Shown here one piece after another: positions 16,292 to 23,973 of a DNA stretch of 42,929 bases (positions are counted from its first letter, which is position 1; each line of letters begins with the position of its first letter). The notes beneath the pieces were generated by a model. That model had not been told where the DNA came from. It worked only from the letters and a program-made list of their open reading frames with translations, and did no database searches. The stretch spans positions 1-42,929 of the forward strand of contig NZ_JAIULG010000040.1 in the NCBI RefSeq assembly GCF_020169415.1. The letters are read 5' to 3'. The stretch comes from Tsukamurella sp. M9C. Its GTDB lineage: Bacteria; Actinomycetota; Actinomycetes; Mycobacteriales; Mycobacteriaceae. The position numbers and the translations under genes are program-made.

Positions 16292-16825
16292 ATGACCACC
16301 AGCACGACGCCCGAGCCGGTCCTGCACCCGGAGTTCAGCAGCCCCGGGGCCGTCGCCACGTCGTGGGCGGAGGTCGCCGCGGCGCTCGACGGTGCCGAGA
16401 TGTTCCGGCTCAGCACCGTCCGCGCCGACGGGAGGCCGCACGTGTGCCCGCTGCCCGCGATGTGGCTCGACGGCGCGCTGTACTTCGTGACCGGCTGGGA
16501 GGAGCAGAAGGCGCGGAACCTCGTGCACGATCAGCGCTGCGTCCTCACCACCGGGACCGACGCGTACCGCCACGGGCTCGACGTCGTCGTCGAGGGCCGC
16601 GCCGAGCGCTGCACCGATCGCGCCGTGCTCGAGACCCTCGCGCGGATGTGGCGCGACCGGCTGGACTGGCCCTACGACGTCGACGACGACGGCTTCCGCC
16701 ACCACGCCGACGGGCTCGCGCCCAACCCGGACGCCGCCTCGCTCCCCGTCTTCGGCGTGCGCCCCGACAAGGTCCTGTCGTTCTCCCGCGGCGATCACTT
16801 CGCTCAGACCCGCTTCCGGCCCTGA
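16292..16825 (+). CDS. PNPOx-like (split beta-barrel) flavin/F420-dependent family protein
   Basis: A 177-residue protein of the pyridoxamine 5'-phosphate oxidase-like fold. Typical elements are FRLSTVRADGRPHVCPLPAMWLDGALYF, with the cofactor-contacting strand pair, then EEQKARNLVHDQRCVLTTG and DVVVEGRAERCTD. Members use FMN, F420 or haem, and the sequence does not decide between them. Start ATG 16292 is chosen over the in-frame ATG 16277 because AGGAGG (16282-16287) lies four bases before it. It is divergent from the TetR gene and followed after 49 bases by the DUF899 gene. Confidence 0.82.
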   Translation: MTTSTTPEPVLHPEFSSPGAVATSWAEVAAALDGAEMFRLSTVRADGRPHVCPLPAMWLDGALYFVTGWEEQKARNLVHDQRCVLTTGTDAYRHGLDVVVEGRAERCTDRAVLETLARMWRDRLDWPYDVDDDGFRHHADGLAPNPDAASLPVFGVRPDKVLSFSRGDHFAQTRFRP

Positions 16826-16874
16826 GCCCCGCCATGTCCGTCCCGAGACTCCCACCCCGAGAGAGGAACCCGTC

Positions 16875-17552
16875 ATGAACGCCATTCCCACCGTCGTCGA
16901 CCGCGAGACCTGGCAGAAGGAGCTCGACGCACTCCGCATCCGCGAGAAGGCCGCCACCCGCGAGCTCGACGCCATCGCCGCGCAGCGGCGCGCCCTGCCC
17001 GCCGTGGAGCTGCCCGAGTACCGGCTGATCGCCGAGGACGGATCGTCGGTGACCCTCGCCGACGTCTTCGACGGCCACTCGCAGCTGCTCACGTACCACC
17101 ACATGTGGACCGACGGGAACGAGTGGCAGTGCCCGGGGTGCACCGGGTACACCTCGCAATTCACGCGGCTCGACTCGCTCGCGAACTGGGACGCGCGCTT
17201 CGTGATCGTCACCAACGGCCCGATCGACGAGGTGCTGGCGTACAAGCAGCGCGTCGGCAACACCATGACCTGGTACTCGAGCGCCGGGAGCACCTTCGGG
17301 GCCGACGTGGGCGCGGGGCCCGGCGAGGGCTTCGGGCTCAACACCTTCGTCCGCGACGGCGACACCGTCTACCGGGTCTGGGGCACCGAGGGCCGCGGCT
17401 CGGAGCAGCTGAGCTACCTGTTCGGCATCCTCGACGCGCTGCCCTACGGCCGGCAGGAGAAGTGGCAGGACGCCCCCGAGGGATGGCCGCAGAAGGAGAC
17501 TTACTCGGGATGGGCGTCCTCGCAGCAGATCGCCGGCTGGTACGGCGCCTGA
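16875..17552 (+). CDS. DUF899 family thioredoxin-like protein
   Basis: A 225-residue protein of the DUF899 family, which has a thioredoxin-like fold. Recognisable parts are the N-terminal REKAATRELDAIAAQRRALP, then YHHMWTDGNEWQCPGCTGY with the conserved C-x-x-C pair, then FVIVTNGPIDEVLAYKQRVG and GLNTFVRDGDTVYRVWGTEG. A redox role is plausible from CPGC but unproven. There is no signal peptide. GAGAGG precedes ATG 16875. It is probably co-transcribed with the PNPOx gene. Confidence 0.85.
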   Translation: MNAIPTVVDRETWQKELDALRIREKAATRELDAIAAQRRALPAVELPEYRLIAEDGSSVTLADVFDGHSQLLTYHHMWTDGNEWQCPGCTGYTSQFTRLDSLANWDARFVIVTNGPIDEVLAYKQRVGNTMTWYSSAGSTFGADVGAGPGEGFGLNTFVRDGDTVYRVWGTEGRGSEQLSYLFGILDALPYGRQEKWQDAPEGWPQKETYSGWASSQQIAGWYGA

Positions 17553-17581
17553 CCAGCATGTTCGCCCTCCGGATAATTCCG

Positions 17582-17610
17582 TTGCCGACGCCCAGGAGCG
17601 GGCGTAGCGT
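17582..17610 (+). promoter_or_regulatory. promoter of the 12-codon mini-gene
   Basis: -35 TTGCCG (17582-17587), exactly 17 bases, -10 TAGCGT (17605-17610). The predicted transcript starts near 17617. Confidence 0.55.
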
Positions 17611-17624
17611 CGAAGACGTCAACG

Positions 17625-17640
17625 GAAAGGAGGTGATCCA
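17625..17640 (+). promoter_or_regulatory. maximally extended Shine-Dalgarno sequence
   Basis: GAAAGGAGGTGATCCA is complementary to the canonical bacterial 16S rRNA 3' tail over 16 consecutive bases. It ends four bases before ATG 17645, and its GGAGG core is about 11 bases upstream. No other RBS seen in this window matches more than about seven bases. Confidence 0.8.
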
Positions 17641-17644
17641 AGAA

Positions 17645-17683
17645 ATGGTGAATTTCAGGATCAAGGAGGTGGCTGACCGCTAG
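17645..17683 (+). CDS. 12-residue peptide, unknown function
   Basis: The ORF reads MVNFRIKEVADR then TAG. It has its own promoter, a perfect extended SD and a strong terminator, so the unit looks deliberately expressed. A second SD-like AAGGAGGTGG (17663-17672) lies inside the ORF at the codons for Lys-Glu-Val, repeating the first. I recognise no family. The sequence looks a little like the first residues of MerR or MopI-type HTH proteins (FRIKEVA...), but no HTH continues after the stop. It could be a real micropeptide, a leader, or simply the translated part of a small RNA. Confidence 0.45.
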   Translation: MVNFRIKEVADR

Positions 17684-17706
17684 GCGGCCACCCACCTGGA
17701 ATACGG

Positions 17707-17747
17707 CAGGCCCCGGGAGCGCGTGATGTTCACGCACCCGGGGCCTG
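17707..17747 (+). terminator. strong terminator hairpin after the mini-gene
   Basis: The outer 11-bp stem CAGGCCCCGGG / CCCGGGGCCTG encloses an inner six-bp stem GCGTGA/TCACGC with a TGT loop, followed by TTTCCGTT. It ends the predicted transcript of about 130 bases and faces the convergent permease gene. Confidence 0.8.
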
Positions 17748-17771
17748 TTTCCGTTCCGGGGCCGGCGCGGC

Positions 17772-19322
17772 TCAGCCCGCGGCGAGGTCCCGCCGCGCGG
17801 CGAGGGCCGGCGTCGCCGCGCCGAGCACGACGGCGAGCGCCCCGAGGACGACGGTGGCGGTCAGGTCCGGCGCGTCGATCGGCAGGGTCCCCACCGCGTG
17901 CAGCGGGGACAGGTCCCGCGCCCAGCCGGGCAGCCGCAGCGTCTCCGCGAGCAGTCCGACGACGCCCGCCCAGGCGAGCGCGACCCACCCGAGGAGGACG
18001 GGGCGCACGGTTGCCGCCCGGGAGGCGAGCCCGACGAGGACGATGACGGCCACGGGGATCAGGTAGCCGGCGCCCGCCGCGAGGGCCGAGCCCACCTCCG
18101 CTCCGCGCCCGGTCGCGAGCGCCGTCGCGACGCCCAGGACCGCGGCGCCGCCGAGCAGGACAGCGCCCGCGCCCGCGAGCGCGACCGCGCCCCAGGAGGG
18201 CCACCAGGTCCGGAGCGGGACGCGCGTCGCGGCGACGAGGCCGAGCCGGCCCTCCGATTCCTCCGCCGAGAGGGTGCCGGCGGTGCTGAGCCCCGCGGCG
18301 CCCGCGCTGAGCGCGATGAACAGGAGCGCGAGGCTGCTCACGAGGTCGGTCGCAGACCGCACCCCCATCGCCTCCAGCAGAGCGGGATTCGCGTCGATGA
18401 GGCGGGTCACCTCGTGCGAGAGGGCGCCGAACACCGCCGCCCAGACGGCGGCGAACGCCGCCCAACCGACCAGCGTTCCGGCCGCGAGCCGGGCGGCCAA
18501 GCCCAGCGGCGAGGCGAGCCGCGCTCGCGCCCGCGGCGGACCGAGCCGCGGCGCCACCACGCCGGCGCCCAGGTCGCGGCGCCGCGCGATCGCCACCGCG
18601 CCGGCCGTCGTCAGCGCCGTCATCGCGGCGAGGGCCACCAGCGGCCACAGCTGCGGCGCGGCTCCGAACGGGCGGATCTCGGCGGGCCAGCCGAGTGGGC
18701 TCAGCCAGGTGGCGTCGAGGCCGCGGCCGTCGACCGTCGCGCGGACCAGGAAGGTCGCGAGCAGGAAGCCCAGCGCGAGGGCCCACGCGGTGCGGGCGGT
18801 CTGCGCGAGCTGTCCGGCGACGAGGCCGACGCCCGCGTACGCCGCCATCAGCAGCCCGATCCCGGCGCCGTAGCCGGCGCTTCCGGTGGCGAGCGTTGAA
18901 AGGACGCCCGCGGCCGTGCACGCGCCGCCGATCACGATCGCCGCGGAGGCCAGGGGCGCGAGCGGGGCGATGCGCGTCGCGGTGATGAGTTCCGTGAGGC
19001 CGGACTCCTCCTCGCGGCGCGTGTGCCGGATCGCCAGGCCGATGCCGCACGCCGCCACCAGCAGTTGGCCGAACAGGCCGACCTCCAGCGCGGTGATGCC
19101 GCCGGCGGTGTCCAGGTCGTAGCCGCGGCCGTTGAAGGCCGCGCCCGCCGCGGAGTCGCCGATGGAGGCGGCGTACCCGGCGCGGGCCTCCGCGGTGCCG
19201 TAGAGGCCGGCGATGCTCACGGCCGTCACCGCGACCAGGCCCGCGATCGCCGCCGGCGCGGCGAGCAGGCCCACCCGCCCGGAGCGCAGGCGCAGCCTGA
19301 TCACGGTGACGAGGCCGTTCAT
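17772..19322 (-). CDS. ABC exporter permease (ABC-2 type, large)
   Basis: A 516-residue polytopic membrane protein with about 12 hydrophobic segments, beginning MNGLVTVIRLRLRSGRVGLL. The pattern RHTRREEESGLTELITATRI after the second or third segment, and its repeat ESEGRLGLVAATRV in the second half, mark an internally duplicated ABC-2 permease of the actinobacterial antibiotic/multidrug exporter type. Its start overlaps the stop of the ATPase gene by four bases, so the two form one exporter. The substrate is unknown; control by the divergent TetR gene suggests a drug or toxic metabolite. Confidence 0.88.
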   Translation of the reverse strand: MNGLVTVIRLRLRSGRVGLLAAPAAIAGLVAVTAVSIAGLYGTAEARAGYAASIGDSAAGAAFNGRGYDLDTAGGITALEVGLFGQLLVAACGIGLAIRHTRREEESGLTELITATRIAPLAPLASAAIVIGGACTAAGVLSTLATGSAGYGAGIGLLMAAYAGVGLVAGQLAQTARTAWALALGFLLATFLVRATVDGRGLDATWLSPLGWPAEIRPFGAAPQLWPLVALAAMTALTTAGAVAIARRRDLGAGVVAPRLGPPRARARLASPLGLAARLAAGTLVGWAAFAAVWAAVFGALSHEVTRLIDANPALLEAMGVRSATDLVSSLALLFIALSAGAAGLSTAGTLSAEESEGRLGLVAATRVPLRTWWPSWGAVALAGAGAVLLGGAAVLGVATALATGRGAEVGSALAAGAGYLIPVAVIVLVGLASRAATVRPVLLGWVALAWAGVVGLLAETLRLPGWARDLSPLHAVGTLPIDAPDLTATVVLGALAVVLGAATPALAARRDLAAG

Positions 19323-20269
19323 CGGTTGCTCCCCGCGGTCTCGGCGCTGCCCGCCTCAGCGCCGTCCGCCTCGTCGCGGTAGTGACCGAGGAAGAGCTGC
19401 TCCAGGCTGGGAGGGTGCACCGCGAGCTCGGTGGGCCCGGCGGCCGCGACCGCGGCGACGGCGCCGGCCAGCCCGGCGTGCGAGGCCGTGAGCCGCGTGC
19501 GGATCCCCGCGGCGGTGCCGGCGGTCTGGAGGTCGGCGACGCCGGGCAGGCCCTCGAGGCCCGTGGGCGGCGCGGGGGTGACGGCGTCGATCGCGGTGCG
19601 GGTGCCGGCGCGCAACTCCCGGAGCGTGCCGGTGGAGACGGTGACGCCCGCGCGGACGATGGTCACGCGGTGGCACAGCGCATCGACCTCGGCGAGGATG
19701 TGGCTGCTCAGCAGGACCGTCCGGCCCTCGGTGTTGCGCTCGCGGACCGCGTCCTGGAAGTGCGCCTCCATCAGCGGGTCGAGCCCCGAGGTGGGCTCGT
19801 CCAGGACGTACAGGTCCGCGTCGCAGGCGAGGGCGGCGATGAGCGCGACCTTCTGCCGGTTGCCCTTGGAGTAGGTGCGGGCCTTCTTGCGCGGGTCCAG
19901 TTCGAAGCGCTCGATCAGCTCGTCGCGGCGACGCGGGTCGAGGTGTCCCTGTAGGCCACCGAGCACGTCGATGCACTCGCCGCCGCTCAGGCCCGGCCAC
20001 AGCGAGACGTCGCCGGGCACGTAGGTGAGGCGGTCGTGGACCGCCGACGCGTCCGCGCGCGGATCGAGACCGAAGACCCGGGCCTCGCCGCCGTCGAGCC
20101 GCAACTGCCCGAGCAGCGCGCGGATGGTGGTCGACTTGCCCGCGCCGTTCGGGCCGAGGAAGCCGTGCACCTCGCCCTCCTCGACGGTGAGGTCCAGTCC
20201 GTCCAGCGCGACGGACCGGCCGAAGTTCTTGCGGAGGCCTGATGCGGAAACTGACAGTGACTTGCTCAT
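19319..20269 (-). CDS. ABC exporter ATPase
   Basis: A 316-residue ATP-binding subunit for the following permease. Walker A GPNGAGKST is near residue 40; the signature region is degenerate (TYSKGNRQK in place of LSGGQ, normal for this drug-exporter subfamily), and Walker B is LYVLDEPTSGLDP. A C-terminal domain of about 100 residues follows, ending near SLEQLFLGHYRD. Start: ATG 20269 has -10 TACAGT (20277-20282) seven bases upstream, predicting a leaderless mRNA. The TetR-type operator covers this -10 and the start codon. Confidence 0.92.
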   Translation of the reverse strand: MSKSLSVSASGLRKNFGRSVALDGLDLTVEEGEVHGFLGPNGAGKSTTIRALLGQLRLDGGEARVFGLDPRADASAVHDRLTYVPGDVSLWPGLSGGECIDVLGGLQGHLDPRRRDELIERFELDPRKKARTYSKGNRQKVALIAALACDADLYVLDEPTSGLDPLMEAHFQDAVRERNTEGRTVLLSSHILAEVDALCHRVTIVRAGVTVSTGTLRELRAGTRTAIDAVTPAPPTGLEGLPGVADLQTAGTAAGIRTRLTASHAGLAGAVAAVAAAGPTELAVHPPSLEQLFLGHYRDEADGAEAGSAETAGSNR

Positions 20270-20328
20270 GACAGTGACTGTACGACTTTCGTCCGCCCTT
20301 GGGAAGATGATTCTGCGAGTGACTGTCA
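20252..20328. promoter_or_regulatory. three copies of TetR-type operator TGACAGTGACTGTCA
   Basis: Deduced 15-bp palindrome TGACAGT-G-ACTGTCA. Site A 20252-20266 matches 12/15, inside the first codons of the ATPase gene. Site B 20269-20283 matches 13/15 and includes a perfect 11-bp palindrome ACAGTGACTGT; it covers the -10 and start codon of the ATPase gene. Site C 20314-20328 matches 13/15, in front of the TetR gene. A and B centres are 17 bases apart. The three sites explain both exporter repression and TetR autoregulation. Confidence 0.8.
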
Positions 20329-20359
20329 GAATGGACGGTGATCGAAGGAAGGGGTCCTG

Positions 20360-21055
20360 ATGCCGGAGCCGATGAACACCGCGGTGCGCGATGCCGCCGG
20401 GCACGCGGACGGCCCGGCGCCGCAGCCGACTCTCCGCGAGCGCAAGAAGATGGCCGCGATGGTCCACATCCAGCGGTTGGCGCTGCGGATGATCGACGAG
20501 CGGGGTTTCGACTGGGTCACGGTCGAGAAGATCGCGGCCGAGGCGGAGGTCTCCCCGAGCACCGTCTACCGGTACTTCGGCACGAAGGAGGGGCTCATCC
20601 TCACCGACGCCTTCGACTCGCGATCGCTCGCGACGATGGGACATCTTCTTGCGCAAGGGGTCCCACCCTGGGAGGCGGTGACGAAGGCGGTCATCGACAT
20701 GTCGGTCGAGACGAAGGACGAGCTCGACGAGACGGCCCCGATCCGCGCGCGGCTCTGGTTCGAGATCCCCTCGGTGCGCGCTGCGGCGTTCCTCATGATC
20801 GACGAGGCGACCGAGCATCTCGCGGAATCCGTGGTCGCCGGAGGGCGGTACGACCGCTATGAAGCGCGGGTGATCGCGAACGCGATCCTGTGGTCCCTCG
20901 TCGCCGCACTGCGGAACTGGCACGAGGCCGGCGGTGGGGACGACTGGCACGCGCACATCACGGGCGCGATCGACACCCTGCGTCGGTTGGGGGTTCCGCC
21001 CGCGCCGGGAGCTGCGGCGCCGAATGATCCTGAGGGGATCGCGCCGGGGAACTAG
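20360..21055 (+). CDS. TetR-family regulator of the exporter
   Basis: A 231-residue TetR regulator with an extended disordered N-terminus (about 30 residues, rich in Ala, Pro, Asp). The HTH reads [21 protein letters not shown], then GTKEGLIL. The ligand domain is TetR_C-like. An RBS-like GGAAGGGG lies upstream of ATG 20360. It is divergent from the ABC exporter and shares a 90-base region with three operator copies. Its TAG stop shares the CTAG tetranucleotide with the stop of the convergent nitrobindin-like gene. Confidence 0.92.
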   Translation: MPEPMNTAVRDAAGHADGPAPQPTLRERKKMAAMVHIQRLALRMIDERGFDWVTVEKIAAEAEVSPSTVYRYFGTKEGLILTDAFDSRSLATMGHLLAQGVPPWEAVTKAVIDMSVETKDELDETAPIRARLWFEIPSVRAAAFLMIDEATEHLAESVVAGGRYDRYEARVIANAILWSLVAALRNWHEAGGGDDWHAHITGAIDTLRRLGVPPAPGAAAPNDPEGIAPGN

Positions 21056-21699
21056 CCCGCGTAGCGGTTGAGCTTGGCGCTCAGGCGGGGGATGAGCTCG
21101 CCGTCGGCGTCGATGCGCTCCTCGACGTAGGCGAGCGCGCCACCCTGCTCGACGAGGCCGTACAGCCGCTTGGCGGCGCCGGCGAGCGGCGACGACTTGG
21201 AGCGGATCACGACGTCGGCCTCGAGCTCCCACGCGGTCTGGGAGACGGGCTTGCCGTAGTAGAGCTCGACGATGCCGCTGGCGTGGGTGACGACGAACTC
21301 GATCTCGTCGTCCTCGCCGATGCGCCAGAAGCCGGCCTCGCGCAGGTCGGGCTCCGAGAACTCGCCCTTGTCGTCCAGCTTCCAGGACCGCGCCTCCCAC
21401 GAGAGGAAGTTCTGGCCGTCGTGGCTGACGACGATCTGCTGCCCGAAGTGGTAGTCGCCGGCCGCGTCGTGGCCCTCGCCCTCGCCGCGCCAGATGCCGA
21501 CGAGGGGGAGCAGGCCGAGCAGGCCGGAATGCAGGTCCGGGCCCTGCCGCAGGTTCGCCGTGTCGTCGGCGAGCGGCAGCCCGGGGAGGTTCGAGATGTT
21601 GCGCGACGAGGTGGTCTCGGCGCGCTCGACGGCGGCGTCCAGCGCCTCCTGACCGGTACCGGCGGAGACGGAAGCGTCGGGGGTGGCCTCGTCGGTCAC
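21052..21699 (-). CDS. FABP-like / nitrobindin-family protein
   Basis: A 215-residue member of the THAP4/nitrobindin (DUF1794) beta-barrel family, like mycobacterial Rv0813c, which lies in the same neighbourhood. The family motif GxWxGxG is at residues 68-74 (G-I-W-R-G-E-G). The barrel strands [20 protein letters not shown] and [20 protein letters not shown] follow. Haem-binding nitrobindins carry a proximal histidine in a C-terminal P-H-L-S-A type segment; here it reads IPRLSAKL, with Arg205 in that place, so haem binding and peroxynitrite isomerisation are doubtful. A small hydrophobic ligand is a possible alternative. The gene follows a 32-residue membrane protein by seven bases. Confidence 0.85.
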   Translation of the reverse strand: MTDEATPDASVSAGTGQEALDAAVERAETTSSRNISNLPGLPLADDTANLRQGPDLHSGLLGLLPLVGIWRGEGEGHDAAGDYHFGQQIVVSHDGQNFLSWEARSWKLDDKGEFSEPDLREAGFWRIGEDDEIEFVVTHASGIVELYYGKPVSQTAWELEADVVIRSKSSPLAGAAKRLYGLVEQGGALAYVEERIDADGELIPRLSAKLNRYAG

Positions 21700-21706
21700 G
21701 GCGGGC

Positions 21707-21805
21707 TTACTGCCCGTCGGTGAGGACGCGGTACATCACGAAGATCGCGAACGCGAAGATCGCGACCGACGCCACCGCCATGAGGATCTCGAAGAAGATG
21801 ACCAT
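21707..21805 (-). CDS. 32-residue single-span membrane protein
   Basis: The minus-strand ORF from ATG 21805 reads [20 protein letters not shown], then [12 protein letters not shown] and TAA. Residues 2-24 form one hydrophobic span, followed by a short polar tail with one basic residue. A -10 TAGTAT (21813-21818) ends seven bases before the ATG, so a leaderless mRNA is predicted. The stop is seven bases before the nitrobindin-like ATG, which suggests an operon and coupled translation. The family is not recognised. Its small size means routine annotation would often miss it. Confidence 0.65.
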   Translation of the reverse strand: MVIFFEILMAVASVAIFAFAIFVMYRVLTDGQ

Positions 21806-21812
21806 GGCCTCG

Positions 21813-21818
21813 ATACTA
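21813..21818 (-). promoter_or_regulatory. -10 element of the small membrane protein operon
   Basis: TAGTAT on the minus strand, seven bases upstream of ATG 21805 and overlapping the last codon of the upstream LacI gene. Confidence 0.45.
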
Positions 21819-22835
21819 ACCCCCGGCGTGCGGCCGCTCGCAACCGCACGAGTCGCGGTGGTGGAAGGCTGTGGGCAATCTCTCGACCCGCCGCGGACCG
21901 TCGAATCCCTCGATCCGTTCGACGAGGAGGTCGACGCACCGCCGTCCGATGGCCTCGACGTCCTGGGCCGCGGCGGTGAGGCCGGGGGAGAACAGGTCGG
22001 ACCACTCGAAGTCGTCGTAGGCCACGAGCGCGACGTCGTCGGGAACGCGCAGGTCCAGATCGCGCAGAGCCCGCATCGCGCCGACCGTCATCTCGTTGTT
22101 GAGCACGACGAGGGCGGTGGGCCGCGGCGCCCGCGCGCGGAACATGGCCAGGGTCTGGACGCGGGCCTCGTCGGCGCGCGAGTCGCCGCAGCGCACGTGT
22201 CGGGGCGCGGCGCGCAGCCCCGCGGCGTCCATGGCGCGGACGAAGCCCTCGGTCCGCTCCTCCGTGGATTGGATGCCGGGCCGGCCGGTCAGGACGCCGA
22301 TGCGCCGGTGGCCGAGTTCGGCGAGGTGGGTGGTGAGCCGGACGACGGGTTCGGCGCCCTCGGACGCGACCTGGTCGACGTCGGCGGGGGAGAGTCGGTC
22401 GATGAGCACCAGGGGCGTCCCCGCCGCTTGGACGGTCGGGATGGTCCGCTCCTCGGATCCCGGCGACGGCGCCATGATCAGCCCGTCCACACGGCGATCG
22501 AGCAGCGAGCCGACGAGGCGGTGCTCGATCTCGGTGTCGTCGTGGGAGTCGCCCATCATCAGCGTGTAGCCGAGCTCGCTGGCGCGCGACTCGATCGCGC
22601 GCATGAGGGGGCCGAAGTACGGGTTGCGTCCGGCGGCGATGCTCAGCGCGAGGACGCCCGACCGCGACGTCGCGAGCGCGGCCGCCAGGGCGTTCCGCCG
22701 ATAGCCCGTGGAGGCGATCGCGGCGAGCACCGCGTCGCGGGTGCGGGGGTCCACGCGCCGGGTCTCGTTGATGACGTGGGAGACGGTGCTGATCGACACG
22801 CCGGCGGCGGCGGCGACGTCGGCCATGTTTCCCAT
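21816..22835 (-). CDS. LacI-family regulator of the sugar ABC operon
   Basis: A 339-residue LacI repressor. The N-terminal HTH is NMADVAAAAGVSISTVSHVI, followed by the hinge TGYRRNALAAALATSRSGV. The effector domain is of the Peripla_BP type, with LALSIAAGRNPYFGPLMRAI. Start: ATG 22835 gives MGNMADV. The frame is open further upstream, but that part runs into the operators. Divergent from the FrcB-like gene with 133 bases between them, it most likely controls the transporter operon in response to the transported sugar or its phosphate. Confidence 0.9.
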   Translation of the reverse strand: MGNMADVAAAAGVSISTVSHVINETRRVDPRTRDAVLAAIASTGYRRNALAAALATSRSGVLALSIAAGRNPYFGPLMRAIESRASELGYTLMMGDSHDDTEIEHRLVGSLLDRRVDGLIMAPSPGSEERTIPTVQAAGTPLVLIDRLSPADVDQVASEGAEPVVRLTTHLAELGHRRIGVLTGRPGIQSTEERTEGFVRAMDAAGLRAAPRHVRCGDSRADEARVQTLAMFRARAPRPTALVVLNNEMTVGAMRALRDLDLRVPDDVALVAYDDFEWSDLFSPGLTAAAQDVEAIGRRCVDLLVERIEGFDGPRRVERLPTAFHHRDSCGCERPHAGG

Positions 22836-22865
22836 CGGCCCAGTCTGCCCGCCCGCGATTCGGTG

Positions 22866-22893
22866 GCGCAAGCGTTTGCGCAAACCCTTGCGC
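22866..22893. promoter_or_regulatory. two overlapping LacI-type operators
   Basis: GCGCAAGCGTTTGCGC (22866-22881) is symmetric in 14 of 16 positions with a central CG. GCGCAAACCCTTGCGC (22878-22893) is symmetric in 12 of 16. They share GCGC and their centres are 12 bases apart. The second overlaps the likely -35 (TTGCGC, 22888-22893) of the rightward promoter, whose -10 is TAGCGT (22912-22917). Confidence 0.7.
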
Positions 22894-22968
22894 GGGTTTC
22901 AGCTGCGGGTATAGCGTCGCAACCACTCGTCAGTCGTGTGATCCGCAACACAGTCGAATGGAGTCCTC

Positions 22969-23973
22969 ATGTCGAATCGGAAGAGCCTGCGCATCGCGGC
23001 GGTGTGCTGCGCCCTCACGGTCAGCCTCACCTCGGTGGCCGCCTGCAACCGCGACGGCGGTTCGTCGGGCGACGTCAAGGTCGGCCTGATCACCAAGACC
23101 GATACGAACCCGTTCTTCGTGAAGATCCGCGAGGCCGCCAAGAAGCAGGCCGACGCGAAGGGCGCGAGCCTCGTCGCGCTCGCCGGCAAGTTCGACGGGG
23201 ACAACGAGGGCCAGGTCGCCGCGATCGAGAACCTGGTCAGCCAGGGTGTCAAGGGCATCCTCATCACCCCGAACTCGTCGACGGGCATCCTCGCGGCGAT
23301 CAAGAAGGCCCGCGACGCGGGCGTCGTCGTCATCGCCCTCGACACCGCGACCGACCCCGAGAGCGCCGTGGACGCCACCTTCGCCACCGACAACAAGGAG
23401 GCCGGCCGCCTGCAGGGCGCGTGGGTCAAGGGTGCGCTCGCGGGTCAGCCGGCGAAGCTGCTCATGCTCGACGGCACCCCGGGCAGCACCGTCTCCGAGT
23501 TCCGGCACCAGGGCTTCCTGCAGGGCATCGGGCTGGCGGAGAACGCGCCCGAGGTGGCGGGCAAGGAGACCACCAACGGCGACCAGACCAAGGCGCAGAC
23601 GGCGATGGAGAACCTGCTGCAGCGCGTCCCGGACGCCAACGCGCTCTACACGATCAACGAGCCCGCGGCGGCCGGCGGGTACGAGGCGGCGAAGAAGGCG
23701 GGCAAGGCGGCGCAACTGGCGATCGGCTCGATCGACGGCAGCTGCACGGGCGTGGACAACGTGAAGAAGGGCGTCATCGGCGCCACCGTGCTGCAGTTCC
23801 CGGCGAAGATGGCCGAGCAGGGCGTGGACGCGGTGGTCGCCTTCGCCAAGGACGGCACCAAGCCGACCGGCTTCACCAACACGGGATCCCAACTGGTGAC
23901 CGACAAGCCGGTCGCCGGCGTCGAGTCGAAGGACACCGCGTGGGGCGCGCAGAACTGCTGGGGACAGGCGTGA
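22969..23973 (+). CDS. sugar ABC transporter substrate-binding lipoprotein (FrcB-like)
   Basis: A 334-residue periplasmic-binding-protein-like lipoprotein of the Peripla_BP_4/ribose-fructose class. The signal peptide carries a lipobox SVAAC with Cys26. The mature part begins VKVGLITKTDTNPFFVKI, has ITPNSSTGILAAIKKARDAG and VIALDTATDP (typical sugar contacts), and later TINEPAAAGGYEAA. It captures a monosaccharide at the outer face of the membrane. Fructose or a related sugar is suggested by the single-domain ATPase and FrcK-like kinase in the operon, as in the Sinorhizobium frcBCAK system. GGAG lies five bases before ATG 22969. The stop overlaps the permease start (GTGA). Confidence 0.88.
   Translation: MSNRKSLRIAAVCCALTVSLTSVAACNRDGGSSGDVKVGLITKTDTNPFFVKIREAAKKQADAKGASLVALAGKFDGDNEGQVAAIENLVSQGVKGILITPNSSTGILAAIKKARDAGVVVIALDTATDPESAVDATFATDNKEAGRLQGAWVKGALAGQPAKLLMLDGTPGSTVSEFRHQGFLQGIGLAENAPEVAGKETTNGDQTKAQTAMENLLQRVPDANALYTINEPAAAGGYEAAKKAGKAAQLAIGSIDGSCTGVDNVKKGVIGATVLQFPAKMAEQGVDAVVAFAKDGTKPTGFTNTGSQLVTDKPVAGVESKDTAWGAQNCWGQA

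Noticed and set aside
17625-17640. Possible remnant of a 16S rRNA 3' end on the minus strand
   Set aside because: Similarity stops at both sides of the 16 bases, and the position just before an ATG fits a Shine-Dalgarno sequence.
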